Assembly (NCBI GenBank): GCA_900239685.1
Contig: OENT01000141.1
Coordinates: forward strand, 124,001 to 188,000
DNA from: Rotaria macrura
Taxonomy: Eukaryota > Rotifera > Eurotatoria > Philodinida > Philodinidae
DNA: 64,000 nucleotides
Direction of reading: 5' to 3'
In this document: piece after piece, positions 48,788 to 60,934 of the stretch
Layout of the letters: every line of letters starts with the position of its first letter
Position numbering within the stretch: position 1 is the stretch's first letter
The notes under the pieces: model-generated
Told to the model about the DNA's origin: nothing
Databases searched by the model: none
Seen by the model: only the letters and a program-made list of their open reading frames with translations
Made by a program: the position numbers and the translations under genes

Positions 48788-50687
48788 TGATAACTATGAA
48801 CTTCTTACAATCGATGAGAATTATTATTGTTCACATAGAAAATTTATTCATCAATATGAACATAACTGTTTAATTATATTTTCATAAATGAATATTAATG
48901 ATATCGATGAATCGAATTCCAAGTTGACTTTTTTTTGATAGTCAAATTCATGAGAATGCAATTGGACACGTGAGAAACATCCATAGAAGAGTTGAAAACA
49001 TGATCTGACGATAAAAATAGAAATACTTGTTAATTATAGATATATCTATATTTATCAATTTTACTAATGATCGAGTTTTGCATTCAATTATCTCCAGTAG
49101 CGAAACAATGTCAAAGTTCTTAATTTGAATTTAAAAAGTTCTCAATAGGGAAGACATTCATCGTATAAGAAATCATTCGATGCAGTCGATATGTTATATT
49201 TTGTCCAATTATTTCACTTATTTGTTATTGTGACAATTTAGTGATACGACCAAATCGAACACTTCTCAACATGATGTAAAGGATTAGAAAATTTTTATCA
49301 GTCATAAAATTTTCCTTCTATAGAAAAAGATAGGACGAGTCTCAATACTGGCCCCACATAGGCCGATTCAGATTTAAGTATAAGATAATTGGGAATATCT
49401 CTGAAAGGATGTATCCTCCATCTAATACATTATAAAACAAAGCTCCGTGGGATGTCTAAGAGGGTTTGATGGAAAAGGTAGAAAAACGCTGAAGAGGAAA
49501 AGATAGAAATTCTTAACGTCGAATGAAAAAGAAATAGAAAACGGAAAACGTAGATAAGTGTAATTAAGAAAATCGAAATATTAAAATAACTTTGAACATT
49601 AGAGAGCTTTTATCAAATCATTTGAGAAAAGAAAATAAGAAAACGAAAAATCGAAGTTCTTAAGTATTATTTCCTTTTTTTTTGGGACCCAAGTAGTAAT
49701 GCTAAACCAGCCAATAGCTTCTTTGCGTTGATTTCATCTTTGGTGAATCGTACTTTAATCATTTCAAATTTCTTGTTTGTCATTTTCACTATACTGATAC
49801 ACATGTAGTGTACCTATTAGCAGTTAAATTCTATACACTGTAGACGATAAGGAAGAGACGTTTAACTACTCTCGGAAGAGTCAACACTCTCAAAAGCTAA
49901 AATTTCCTTTTCTATTGATATCTTTTAGATTCTACATTTTCATTTTTAATAATTTTCCGCGCCTTCCTCTCAGATAGATTTTTTTCGAAATTTGGTTGCT
50001 ATTTTACGTTTTCTATTCTAGCTATACCTTTTCCTTCAATTCGGTCTAACAAGTGACTTCATTTCGTCTCCACTTGATTAAAAATATTTTGTTGGTATCT
50101 TTCTGGTAATCAAAACCATTTTTCAAAGCCTCCATCAATCTCCTTGACTTGTTCCAGCGAGTCACTATCTTGTCTCGTAATATACTCCTAGTGTGACTCA
50201 CAATAGATTGAACTTGTCGTTTTCGTTTCAGCGCATCGTTGTATATCTTCAATTTTGCCGTCTCGTCTCACACCGTCCCAGGACACGACGTGAAGAGTAC
50301 TGTCAGCCTGTAGAGCTCTATTACAAAGATTTCGAAAACTTATAGTTTGCAATCATACACTGTCATATGAGAACGTTAAGAAGTATTTATTATCGTCGAA
50401 CTGACTGTTGGTAGTTTTTTATTTCAATGTTCAATTTGGATTTGAAAAATAAATAAATGATGCAGAAGGATATCGATTGCATAAGTTAAACTTTCAGATT
50501 TTCAGCTCCGATAATGAAGACGAAAACGAAGAAAAGTGTTATTTTCTAGCATAGCGTTCTCTATGTCAGAAGTTTCTGACTGGAGGCACAAGTTAACCAT
50601 TTAAAATGAAAGAAGTATTGCCCAATAGTTATGCAATTACTTTTGAAACTATTAATTATAATCAAAGAACACTCAAAGACCAGAAAT
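48788..50687. other. No gene identified; strand-asymmetric stretch
   Basis: 1.9 kb. From about 49330 to 49680 the plus strand is strongly purine-rich. A 68-codon minus ORF at 50046-50252, basic and Lys/Arg-rich, is not recognised. A short minus ORF starting near 49785 is also unsupported. They may be remnants of a transposable element, but I see no ends, target duplications or family motifs. Confidence 0.4.
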
Positions 50688-52717
50688 ATGTGTACATTCA
50701 ATGGTATACTAGTAGAATATCCATGGATTTCAATCGATTCATTTCTGCAATCAAATTGTCAAGCATCACAAGTTTTCTTCATTTCACATATGTAATAAGT
50801 TATTTTTTTAAACTAATTCCTAGTTTAAACATTTTATTTTCCATACTTTTCATAGACATACGGATCATCTTCGTGGTTTAGATGAACCAATATTTGCACA
50901 ATATATCACAAATAATCGTTCGATTCGTATATACTGTTCAGAAACGTCGCGATATTTTCTTTCAATATTACCTGCATATAAACATCTATCAAAATTTTAT
51001 TCAATAATTAATGTTGATCAACCGTTTACTATAGAAAATCCGATGGATAAAAGTATGGAAAATTTTGCAGAAAATCGATGTACCTTTCTTTTTTTCCATT
51101 AGCTATTTCAACAACAGTCACTTGTTTTGGTTCTGGTCATTGTCCTGGTTCATTAATGTTACTCTTTGAAGGTTCAAATGGTACTGTTTTATATACTGGT
51201 GATTTTCGTCTTTATTCACATCAGTCAAATCGTCATCGTAGTATTTCATCAAAAAAACCAATCGATTCACTCTATATTGATATGACTTTCTTTGAGCCAT
51301 CTATACGAAAATTACCCGAACGTGAACAGTCATGTCAAAAACTGATTCAGTTCATTGAAGAACATGATAACAGATGTATTTATCTTAAAACATCTGCTCG
51401 AGTCGGCTATGAATATATTTATATATCACTGTATCATCATTTTGGGATTTTAATTCATGTAAATGCCGAACAATATCATTTGTATGATTATTTACCGCAA
51501 GTTCAACAGGCACTAACAACCGATGCAAATAGAACAAGATTACATGCTTGTTGGCCTAAATGTTCACAGACGAAATTATCAATTAAAGTAATTATTTGAA
51601 AAAGTAATTTTTCTAAAGTCGTATTTTTTATTTAACAGACCGTTAAACACCCCACCTATAGATATGGGTGAGTTCGCCCGAGAATCGGAAGTGGAATCAA
51701 CGATTCTGATTTCGATCCTTAATTCGTCATACTTGGTGGCTTCTAAATAATTCTAAAAATATCTGAATCTAATTCCAATTGCACAAAAGTCTGACTTTAC
51801 TCATATCTACCAGTTAACTGTCTCTCTTAAATACACACATTAGTCTTTAGAGAAACACAGATCATTGATGATAGTGAAAAAAAAATTATATCTGTTAGAT
51901 TATACATAGTATATAAGCAAGGTTTCCCTTTAATTGATGAAGTACTACTTATAGGCGTGTAATGGTGACGGTGAATTTCGCTTAACAGTTTCATACCGGT
52001 AACCAGTTATAACCTGTATAAATTGGTACAAGTCCGTATTTGCTTAATGTCGTCTTTATGAAAAGGTAAGACGGCTACGGTAAGGACCGATTATTCTCAC
52101 CATGACATCCTTAAACTGCATAATTGTACATCTGAAAGATTAAGCCAAGAAATGATCGAAAAAATGTTTCAGCAAATGAATAGAACAAAACAAAATCCTA
52201 ACAACTAAATAATAATACATGCATCGCTTTTGAAATTTAAATGTCATAAACAACGTACTAACAATAGCTTTTCATTTAGATCATTCTTTCTGTTCTTTGG
52301 TTTACGCAACAACAACAACAACAACAACAGTTTAATTCTCCACTTGTACAAATCACTACGGATCACTATCGTCTTTGTTATTCTCTTCATTCTTCGTATA
52401 CTGAAATATGTACATTTGTAAAACAAATATCACCGACTCGTGTACATGCAATAGCTTTACCAGATCAAATGACGACAGAACGATTTGATGATCTACTGAA
52501 AAAATTAGGAATTAATCAACGCCGAACAGTTCGCTTTACGACAAGTAATGTTGAGCAACAAATTAAAAAACGCTATCAAATGAATGACATCATTGATCAT
52601 GATGATGATGAACTTGATTTTGATTGCCAAGAAAATCGAGAAAATGATGAAAAACAATTATACAAACGCATAAGTAATTTGCAACAGCGATCTACTAAAA
52701 AACGTAATTCAAAATGA
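50688..52717 (+). CDS. DCLRE1C: Artemis-like (DCLRE1C) SNM1 nuclease
   Basis: Exons 50688-50791, 50856-51052, 51103-51587 and 52280-52717 give 407 aa. The start was chosen because NGILVEYPWISIDSF aligns with the Artemis N-terminus (EGQMAEYPTISIDRF). Metallo-beta-lactamase motifs are SHIHTDH (HxHxDH, built across the first intron), GSGHCPGS and LYTGDFR. The beta-CASP part includes VGYEYIYISL, HVNAEQY, LTTDANRTRLHAC and the family's YRLCYSLHSSYTEI. Artemis opens hairpins and trims ends in non-homologous end joining. The third intron is 692 nt; a CAA repeat at the fourth exon start encodes eight Gln. The protein ends soon after the catalytic core, with an acidic then basic tail, so it lacks the long regulatory C-terminus of human Artemis (692 aa). 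Confidence 0.88.
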
Positions 52718-55700
52718 AAAAAAAAACCAAAATGACGTAACATTCTTTTCACGTGTTGAATTTTTATTCTATTTAAGACAGATGCTAACACGTCAGTTTA
52801 TAATACGAAGGAACAGTATTCAAGTAATATTGATCTGATTGTAACAAATGCTTCTCAACCGTTGAAATTATAACAAGCAAATCAATTACAGTGAGAATAA
52901 CCACTGACTTTCAACTTGTAACGATGTATATTTGTTTTTGATTTTAACCGTTTACTATTGGATAGGTAACCATGTAGAATTCTATAGAAATACTTGAATC
53001 TCTATCTTTTTTTATTCTTACAAAAATAAATACGTATGATTCTTATTTTCATAGCATTGCTCTATTTTGAGACCTATATTGAAACATATTTTTCAATAGT
53101 TTCATATGATCAACTTAATATATTGAAGGTATGTCCAGAGTTAAAGATGTCATATTTTTTCCTTTGTGTTTTCGAGGACTTTCTTCATCTACGATGTGTT
53201 AACATGAAGTTCATCCGGCTTTGAAGATATTGTAATAATTCTATTCCATATATAATCGAAGTACACGCCATGGCAATAATTATTAGTTTCGACAATGTTC
53301 TTTATTGTTTTTGTAAATACCAGTTTAAAAAACATAACTTTGATATATATATATATATTCATTTACATAGAAAGTTATCAGCAGATGTTATTTAATTTTC
53401 AACACTAGATCCAGTTGATTGATTTGGCGATTATGTAATCTTGTATCATATTGCATTTTTACTGAATATCAAAAACTCGAAAATTTATTTAAAATAATTT
53501 TCTCATCTAATATCTTATCGTTTTTTATGATTGTTCAAATTCTGGTTTCGATTAGTACTCACTTATGGATATTGTCGATAAGCTATTAATATTAAGCACA
53601 GTCTATACTTAAAAAACATGCAGACATGCATCTATCACGATATACTGATGAATAGATTTAATTGCACGAAGATGCCTGGTTGCCTGTGTACATGAATTAA
53701 CGATCACGAAATGAAGAGGTGTTCAAATATGCGCACTTCTAAAATACATGTTTTGTTAGATTTATCATGAAGGTCTAAATTAGAAAATAGATTCTTTCAT
53801 TCTTGAGATTATCATCCTACTGAATGAACTATGGTTATTTTCGATGTGAAGACTAGACTAAATTTGAAATAGTAGAAATAAATTAACAATAGAAACTTAA
53901 AGCGTTGCTCCCTGTAGGTTCACCTGAACTCTTGTTTATTAGCAAACAATACATTCTTTTACAGTTCGGAATAAAAAGAATTCAACAACTTGTATTAAGT
54001 CATATATTTTGATTTGTATAGGTTTTTAGATTATCTTCGTTTTATTTTTCATATGACATGTTGAAGAGAAAACCTAAATATTTTTATTGCTTTATCTTTC
54101 AAGATTTCTACAGCATTTTCTTCACAATTGTAGTCACAATAAATGCTTGACAAAAATGAGACATAAATAAATGAAAACAGAAGGCTTATTACTGCAGCCC
54201 TTTTTGAGCTAAAATGTGCAACTTACATTTCTTTGGCTTCATAATTCTAATACAAAATACAGACAATGTAATATCACGAACTTTTTGAATCGTCATTTTC
54301 TGATGAGTGCTCGCCCCCCCCCCCCCCCCTGCCACACTATTTTTCGTTTTCACTGTTGCTATTCACTCTAAATTAAACATTTTTATTAGTATAAGCATTG
54401 AAATAAATGGCATCCGTGAGTTTCACAAAAGTGATTACATGATGAACTCGTTGAAAATATTGATACATTGTGTTCGTATCATCATTCATGCGTCAATATT
54501 AAAAACTCAAATAGTAGATATATATATTTCAAAAAAAAAAGAAGACGTCATAAATATCACGATTCTTTCAGAGTTATAATTACTTATCTAAAAATGTGTT
54601 TTCATAGAGCGGAGCTCCAATAGAATTAAAGTATCTATTGTGTGTGACAGTTTTACGCCAGAATGATTAATTATTCGTCTATATTTAGTGCGAAATACTA
54701 TTGAATCATATTGCATGTTTATGTTTCATGACATCAAGTTAAAACGAATAAGAGTTATTCTCTGAGAGCTATGAACAGTTAGAAAAATTTGTACAAAAAG
54801 CTGATAATCGAAAAAGATTTGAGCAGCTCGTGCACGAGACAGATTGACAAATTTAGATAGGCACTATGAATTGCTTCGAACAAAATTATTCCAAAACTTG
54901 TTAATCTAGAAGCGTAATTGATATGAGTCTTGGAGTCGTACGACTAGATTGTTTGAAAGTAAAACCATATAGATGATTAATATATCTTCAAATTTGAAAG
55001 AAGAATTTCATGAAAGTGACGTATATGCATTAAGCATTGGACTGAAGAAAAGTGTGGAAGAATTTCTACGATATTTGATTCAGATAAAATCTTGTTCAAT
55101 TAATGAGGCGAACATATTGAACAAATGTTTATTGCATTCTATCTAAACTATCAATATTTGAACTTGTCTTATTGAAATAATCTTTATTTAGATTATGATT
55201 CACTTGATATTTGTCGGCAATATGAGATCTTGTATTTTTAAGTTCCCATAATATCTCATGATAAAAATAGAAACTATAAGAGATTATGGTGCATGAAGTT
55301 GACTATCATGCGTCACTTCATTAGAAGATGCTCAATGAATTTGTATTTCTGTTTTAGAATTCTACTCTTGTGACATTAATTATATCTGACAGACAAATAA
55401 GAGATGAGTTGAATTTCAGAGATCTTAAATAATATTACTAAATAATTAACTATTGCATAGATTTGTGAAATAGTTAACATGGTATTTTTCTGTATGCTGA
55501 AGTTCGATTTGATTTCAAGAATTATGTAGAATATTCATAAAAAAATGATCAATCCTCGTGAACTTTGGAAAATAAATATCCCCGAAACGAACTTCACAGG
55601 ATGACAGAGCGTTTTGGTTAGAATAAATATTGTGATTTTAAAAAATGCCATTCACAAAATACGAGAATACTGTTTATTCATGGGTCTGTAAAAACTGGAA

Positions 55701-55815
55701 ACATGACGATAGTTAAAAAAGCTTGTTAGTGAAGCTTTTTCGGCACTGAAATTTGGAACGCACATAATCTCTTCGTAAAATATTTTGAGCGCTTTGAGTG
55801 CCTGTGATGGGGGGC
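52718..55815. other. No gene identified
   Basis: 3.1 kb of AT-rich sequence. Frames at 53036-53224 and 54307-54579 are short and unsupported; the latter begins inside a poly-C run. No tRNA or recognisable repeat family. Confidence 0.5.
54314..54329. repeat. C16 homopolymer
   Basis: Sixteen consecutive C in a sequence of about 30% GC. No target duplication or inverted repeat was found around it. Confidence 0.9.
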
Positions 55816-55823
55816 GGGGGGAG

Positions 55824-56052
55824 TTAGGGATGGCACTTCATCTTCATTTTGCCTTAAATACAGTACACTTAAAAAACAATATTTTCCTCATGTACATAAA
55901 AAATCTGATATGTTTCAGCTTTACTTGATCCAGTAAAGTAGAGTATTAAATTTTGCTTGAAGGGCAAAGTAAAGTTGAGATACTTAACTTTACTGATAAA
56001 GTATGGTTTCTTTGACTTTACTTGGTAAAGTAAAGATAAAGTGCCACCCTTA
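55824..56052. mobile_element. 229-bp hAT-like MITE with perfect target duplication
   Basis: The left end TTAGGGATGGCACTTCATCT and the inverted right end TAAGGGTGGCACTTTATCTT match for over 30 bp with scattered differences. The 8-bp sequence GGGGGGAG flanks both sides exactly (55816-55823 and 56053-56060). The interior is built of ACTTTACT/AGTAAAGT motifs in both orientations, like the subterminal transposase-binding repeats of hAT elements. No coding capacity. The 8-bp duplication supports hAT; the family is not known to me. Confidence 0.68.
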
Positions 56053-56060
56053 GGGGGGAG

Positions 56061-58031
56061 CCACAAAAAATTCTCCTTAAAACTTTTACTCACAAATTTC
56101 TTCGAAAATATATGTGAGTTCGACAAAAACCACATCACAAATGATTATTAATCTAAGGATACATGTTATCAACACTGACTAATTAGTCTCAGTTACGATG
56201 AAAACTCTTGCTTTTCAACTATCTTGTTATGGTAGCATGAGCACTATTAATTAAATAGTATGTAGGAATTTTTTTTTACTTCAAATAGTATAACATTTGT
56301 AGGATCAATTTCTGCTTACTTTGATTTATATAAATGTTAACATGAGATAAGACATATCAGTGACTAATTTAGAATAATTATTTCAAACATTTGCTTTGTC
56401 ATTGATATTTTATGCTGTACGTTTGAATGAGTATTTAAAACGGATGAGAATCCTCTCGATATATCTATTTTAAGATTGATATGTTCAAACGGACGATAGT
56501 TATTTATCAAAGAGAATCCGAACAGCTGGTATTGATACTTCCAATAACTAGAGTAAGGAATTCATTGTTTTTTATCCATGTTCTTGAGCTGTCAGTGTTT
56601 ATTGAAACTGTCATGATTTACAAGGTATTGAGAAACTCATAAAAAAAGAGTAACCTGTAAAAGTAATAAAGATAAAGCAAAGACATACTATGACGAAAAT
56701 AGATTTTTCATTTGTAGTCTGTTATCCAGATGAATTTTGTTTCTACGTGGCATAATGCATTCACTACCTTATTTCATGTTTTTCTATCTTCTATTGTTTT
56801 TTCCGATTTGTCATTCTTTTATTTCAAAATCCACGATGTAAACGAATCAACGTATCTAATAGTTTTGAAATGGATGTCTGATTTTCTCATGCACAAACTA
56901 TGTATCTATCATTCTCATTCAACGACTAAAGTCGTTTCGGCTGAATTTCAATCTTTCCAGCGAATCTAAGTAAATGTCAAGAAAAATCCAATTGTATTGA
57001 AGTCACATTCATTGAATTTCGATGTTGTGTTAACCTTTCTTAAAAAAGGAAGTTCTTGTCAGATTCAACGATACATAAACTCTGGAAGATATATGTATCA
57101 GTTGTTTTTCTTTTTGACACATACATAAAGAAGTCTTCAGGGTACACGAACAGAAGTGTTATGGAACCAATAGAAGTATGATGAGGCTTTCATATATTGA
57201 CGTTTGAAAATTATTTAAGAGTACTTCGTTGCTTCTCTACATCTTCATCCTTGATACTACAGGCTGTCTTAGATGTATCAAAGAAACGAAGACCTTGTGT
57301 GGACAGTTTACATCTCAATGACGTATTTTAATTATGAAAAGGACAAGATGAACAAAGGTTTACTTTTATTTCTAATAACTTAGTTGTCTTCCCATCAATC
57401 AAACGATAGCGAGTACAACAAACAAAATTTTGCAAAATAAGAATTGTTTTTCTTTGACATAGTCTTATATTCCTCGGAAGTAATAATTATTTTATGCAAG
57501 CGTATTCAATTCGATATTTTTAATTGATTTTTTTCCAGGCAAATTACTAGAAAAATTATATTTTTTCTCAACATTATTTCGTACAAAATAATCTATCGAA
57601 ATTTTTTTTACTATTGAATTATATGTTACTTGTAAACATCTCAAGGCAAAATCAAACGATAATGTTTTTGGCTCCATCAAATATATTTAACGAAATGCAT
57701 GAATAATTATTCATGCATATAGTTGCCTTTTTTTCTTCATCGCACACGACTAATAATACGTTGCAGTTATCATTTATAGAAACATCGTATAGACAAAAAA
57801 GAAATTGGATAACACCGTTCAAGAAACAATTAGAAAATATATACTCAACTATATAAATGATAGTAAGAAAATATGATGAATAATTTATCATTTATTTTTC
57901 GATATATGCAAATCTGATCAATGTATATCATCGATGTTTATTTTGCCAGAAAAATAGAAAAACGTAGAATTAATGTCAGTAAGATCAGTAGATTATCACA
58001 ATTGTTAAGTAAAAGACTGAAAAAATATTTA
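56061..58031. other. No gene identified
   Basis: 2 kb downstream of the MITE. Short frames (56730-56969 plus; 57492-57891 minus) look random. A perfect 24-bp palindrome is listed separately. Confidence 0.5.
57695..57718. repeat. Perfect 24-bp palindrome
   Basis: ATGCATGAATAA followed directly by its exact reverse complement, with no spacer. It could be chance in AT-rich DNA, a dimeric factor site, or a trace of an element. Confidence 0.75.
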
Positions 58032-59810
58032 TCAAAACCATTGATTTCTTACGATTGCCCAAATTTTTTCTTCAACACGAACTGATTTGAGCTCATTAAA
58101 TGTGAGCGGACTCAATGATGATAATTCACGATAGAATTCCTTTGAATAACAGTCCTGTAACCGTGATGCAGCTTCTAAAACCAAGACGACAGAAAACATC
58201 ATCATCGAAATTCGAACATATTGAGCAAGTGTAACACCAGTTCTTCGATCTGAAACTGTATGTTGATCACCACTGAATTTTTCAAATGCTGGCGCAGAGT
58301 AACAATATTGAATAAGGCGAGCTGTTGGAGCATCGAGTGTACGGCCTTCAGCAAGCGATTGAGTAAAAATCGTTCGATGATCATTTGCCATATCTTCTTT
58401 TACATCCTAACAGAAAACAAAATACAAGTATTCTTTGTTTTTTCTTCCATATTAATTAAAATATTTATAAAAAAGAAGAATTTAACTCACTTGTAAATCG
58501 TCAAGTAGCTGCAAACCAAATCCTAAATATTCTAAGTAAGCCATTTTAGCTCTCGTCAATCTTCCTTCAATTAAAAATCCAGCTGCTATCAATGATGCAC
58601 CACCTTTTTCTGCACTGACTTGTTCGATTTGTGCCATGTTTGGCTCATAACCATCTTTGATTCTTGCATGTTGTAACGTTGATTTCATTTGCGATTCGTG
58701 TATTGTAGCTAGACTCATATAGACACCTTCATATTCACCGCCGCGCCTCCAGTCATTTTCAATAAATTTAACCATATCAAAAATTTTAACCACACGATTA
58801 GCACTTGATTGTAAGGATTCGGGCAAATTTAATTCATCTATATTTGACTGTTTTCCATCGAAATGCGCATCCGGATTATATGTTGATTCACCATGTAGTA
58901 ATCTTTCATGAAAAATTTTCGCGAAGTCTGCTTTGGCTTCTCGACTTACATCATTAGAATCGACTAAATCATCTGTATATGGATAGAGCATGTTGTAACC
59001 GAAAATAGAATCAGTTAACAGTAACGGTAAATTAAGTTGCATTTGAAATGCAATCATAAACCAAACAGTTCGACCTGCTTTAAATAATTCTGCGTAGCTG
59101 ATTGTTTCATCATATCGTTGTCCTTTATTAAGGAACTCTGTAGTGATTTGGCCCATCGATTGATATATACTATAGAGAGATTCATCTTTCAATGTGGGCA
59201 CATTTAATGTTTCATTCCATAGCCGAAAGCCTGAAAGAGAAATAGAAAATATAGTTCAATGAAAGAGTATTATGCTTCGTGTGTTTACAGAAAACTAATA
59301 TGTCAGAATAAGAAACAACAAATACTAAGTGAATCAAAGATTTCAATGATCTATGTCATAAAAATAATTGTTATTTAATCGTTCGACAACTTGTTCTTTC
59401 ATTGAGATGACTAATAAATCAAGTGAATATTATCTACATGATTTTATCAAAAAAATCTCTAAAATAAATACTTACTCAAAGAAAATTGCTATGTGAATAT
59501 ACATCAAATCATGACAGAAATTAAATTTTGTTTTTTGTTTGTCTCATTTACCTTTCGAGTGAATTCGTTTCTTGAGAAATGTGTTCTTAAATAATGTACA
59601 ATAAAAAGCAAAAAATTTCATTTTTCTCAAACGCGATCGTTGTTGTTTATGTGTTTGGCGTCGGACTAGAGTATTATCAAGCGCTGGTAAACCATTAGGC
59701 AACGAATACCATAATTGTAATGTACTATCATAATTTAATTTCAATCTTTCTTTTCGAAATTCTTCATATGTTTTGTATTCGAAGAAATCATCTTGGTTGC
59801 AATTATCCAT
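58032..59810 (-). CDS. Class I isoprenoid-synthase-like protein
   Basis: Exons in coding order are 59552-59810, 58491-59230 and 58032-58406, giving 457 aa. Two aspartate-rich motifs stand out: YTDDLVD at residues 172-177 and LQLLDDLQDVKED around 330-334, the latter formed across the second intron. The second sits in GFGLQLLDDLQD, which resembles the GxxFQxxDDxxD pattern of trans-prenyl-diphosphate synthases. Their 157-residue spacing suits a class I all-alpha terpenoid synthase fold in which the motifs hold Mg2+ and the diphosphate. The rest is helical and unlike animal FPP, GGPP or squalene synthases. It recalls bacterial proteins labelled class 1 isoprenoid biosynthesis enzyme. Product unknown. 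A bacterial origin with later intron gain is plausible but unproven. Confidence 0.62.
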
Positions 59811-60934
59811 CTACAAGAGAGAAAGAAAAATAATAAACATTCAAAAGTTATCCATACGAATCAGCGTAAATAATAAAATCTTTCTTCTATTGATGTATGA
59901 TCGGACCATTATGATTTCATTGATGTTTCTTATTTTCCAACGAGTGTTTTTTCTCTTCCACTACCTCCTACTCTTTCTCCAAGGATATTTTACAGTATGG
60001 CGAAGCTTTAAAGTTAATGTTATGTTACGATGACGGTTGACGGTGACAACCAGCAGTATTTTTAATAGTAGAAGGTAAAAAAGAAAGAAGAAAGAAAGCG
60101 GAAAGAAAAGAATAACAGAACGCTCTTTCTAATAGTGACGAAGGTTTTATGAATCATAAGCGTGAAACAAATTGTGTAGGCAATCAATAAAAGTTTATTT
60201 ATTCGTAACAGCACTGGTACTGCTAAAATCTTCCGAGACATTTTAACGAGAGAAGGAATATAATAGAATTTTATTGATTCTTCGAAAACCAGAAAGAAGA
60301 GAAACGCCCACGCTCGCTATTCCTATCGCTGAACATAAGATATTGAATTTACAGTAAGAGTCCGAAGATCTCAAGGGGAACACTATTCGATCATTGAGGT
60401 ATCATAGACATTGATACCATTTAGAACAATGCCTCTTTCAGAATGTTTGAATTTCAGAGCCATGGGCTAGTGATCCAGCACTTTACTGAAGTGTTATAGA
60501 GAGAGATCACTTTTTATGTCTGACGTAAATACTCATTAACTATTTAAAAAAAGAATGCCTTGTTCTTTTCTTCTGTAATAGTGACGTTCATCCAATGACA
60601 ATCAGGGGCGTGAGTAGTTGAGTTGTCTCTGTCTTATATGATATTTGAAGGTGTGTGTGTGTAATCAACAACAAAGGATTCTGATTTATTTCTGACGTCA
60701 ATAAAAAAAGAAAGTAAATGACAAAAAATTGAAGGGCAACATATCTCGAATTTCGTTGATTATATTTGATTCATATGCAGCATTGTGTACGAAGAAAGTA
60801 ACAGAATAATCAAGTATTTCTTTTTTATCCATCTGAATCAAAGCCGATCGATTCATGAAAAATTATATAACACTAACTCTCGTAAAACATGATTCTCCAT
60901 GCATATGAATGGAATAAGGAAAAATCTATATGAT
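59811..60934. other. Intergenic region between two minus-strand genes
   Basis: 1.1 kb with the promoter side of the isoprenoid-synthase-like gene and the 3' side of the FMO gene. A GA-rich stretch lies near 60075-60110. No supported gene. Confidence 0.5.

Noticed and set aside
50606-50881. 91-codon ORF at the Artemis start
   Set aside because: The conserved Artemis N-terminus is read in a different frame from the ATG at 50688 and splices in phase to exon 2; this ORF is its shadow.
51080-51102. A 23-nt intron in Artemis
   Set aside because: Too short to splice. A donor at 51053 gives a normal 50-nt intron with correct phase.
54307-54579. 90-codon ORF starting in the poly-C run
   Set aside because: Begins with homopolymer-encoded prolines and has no known motif.
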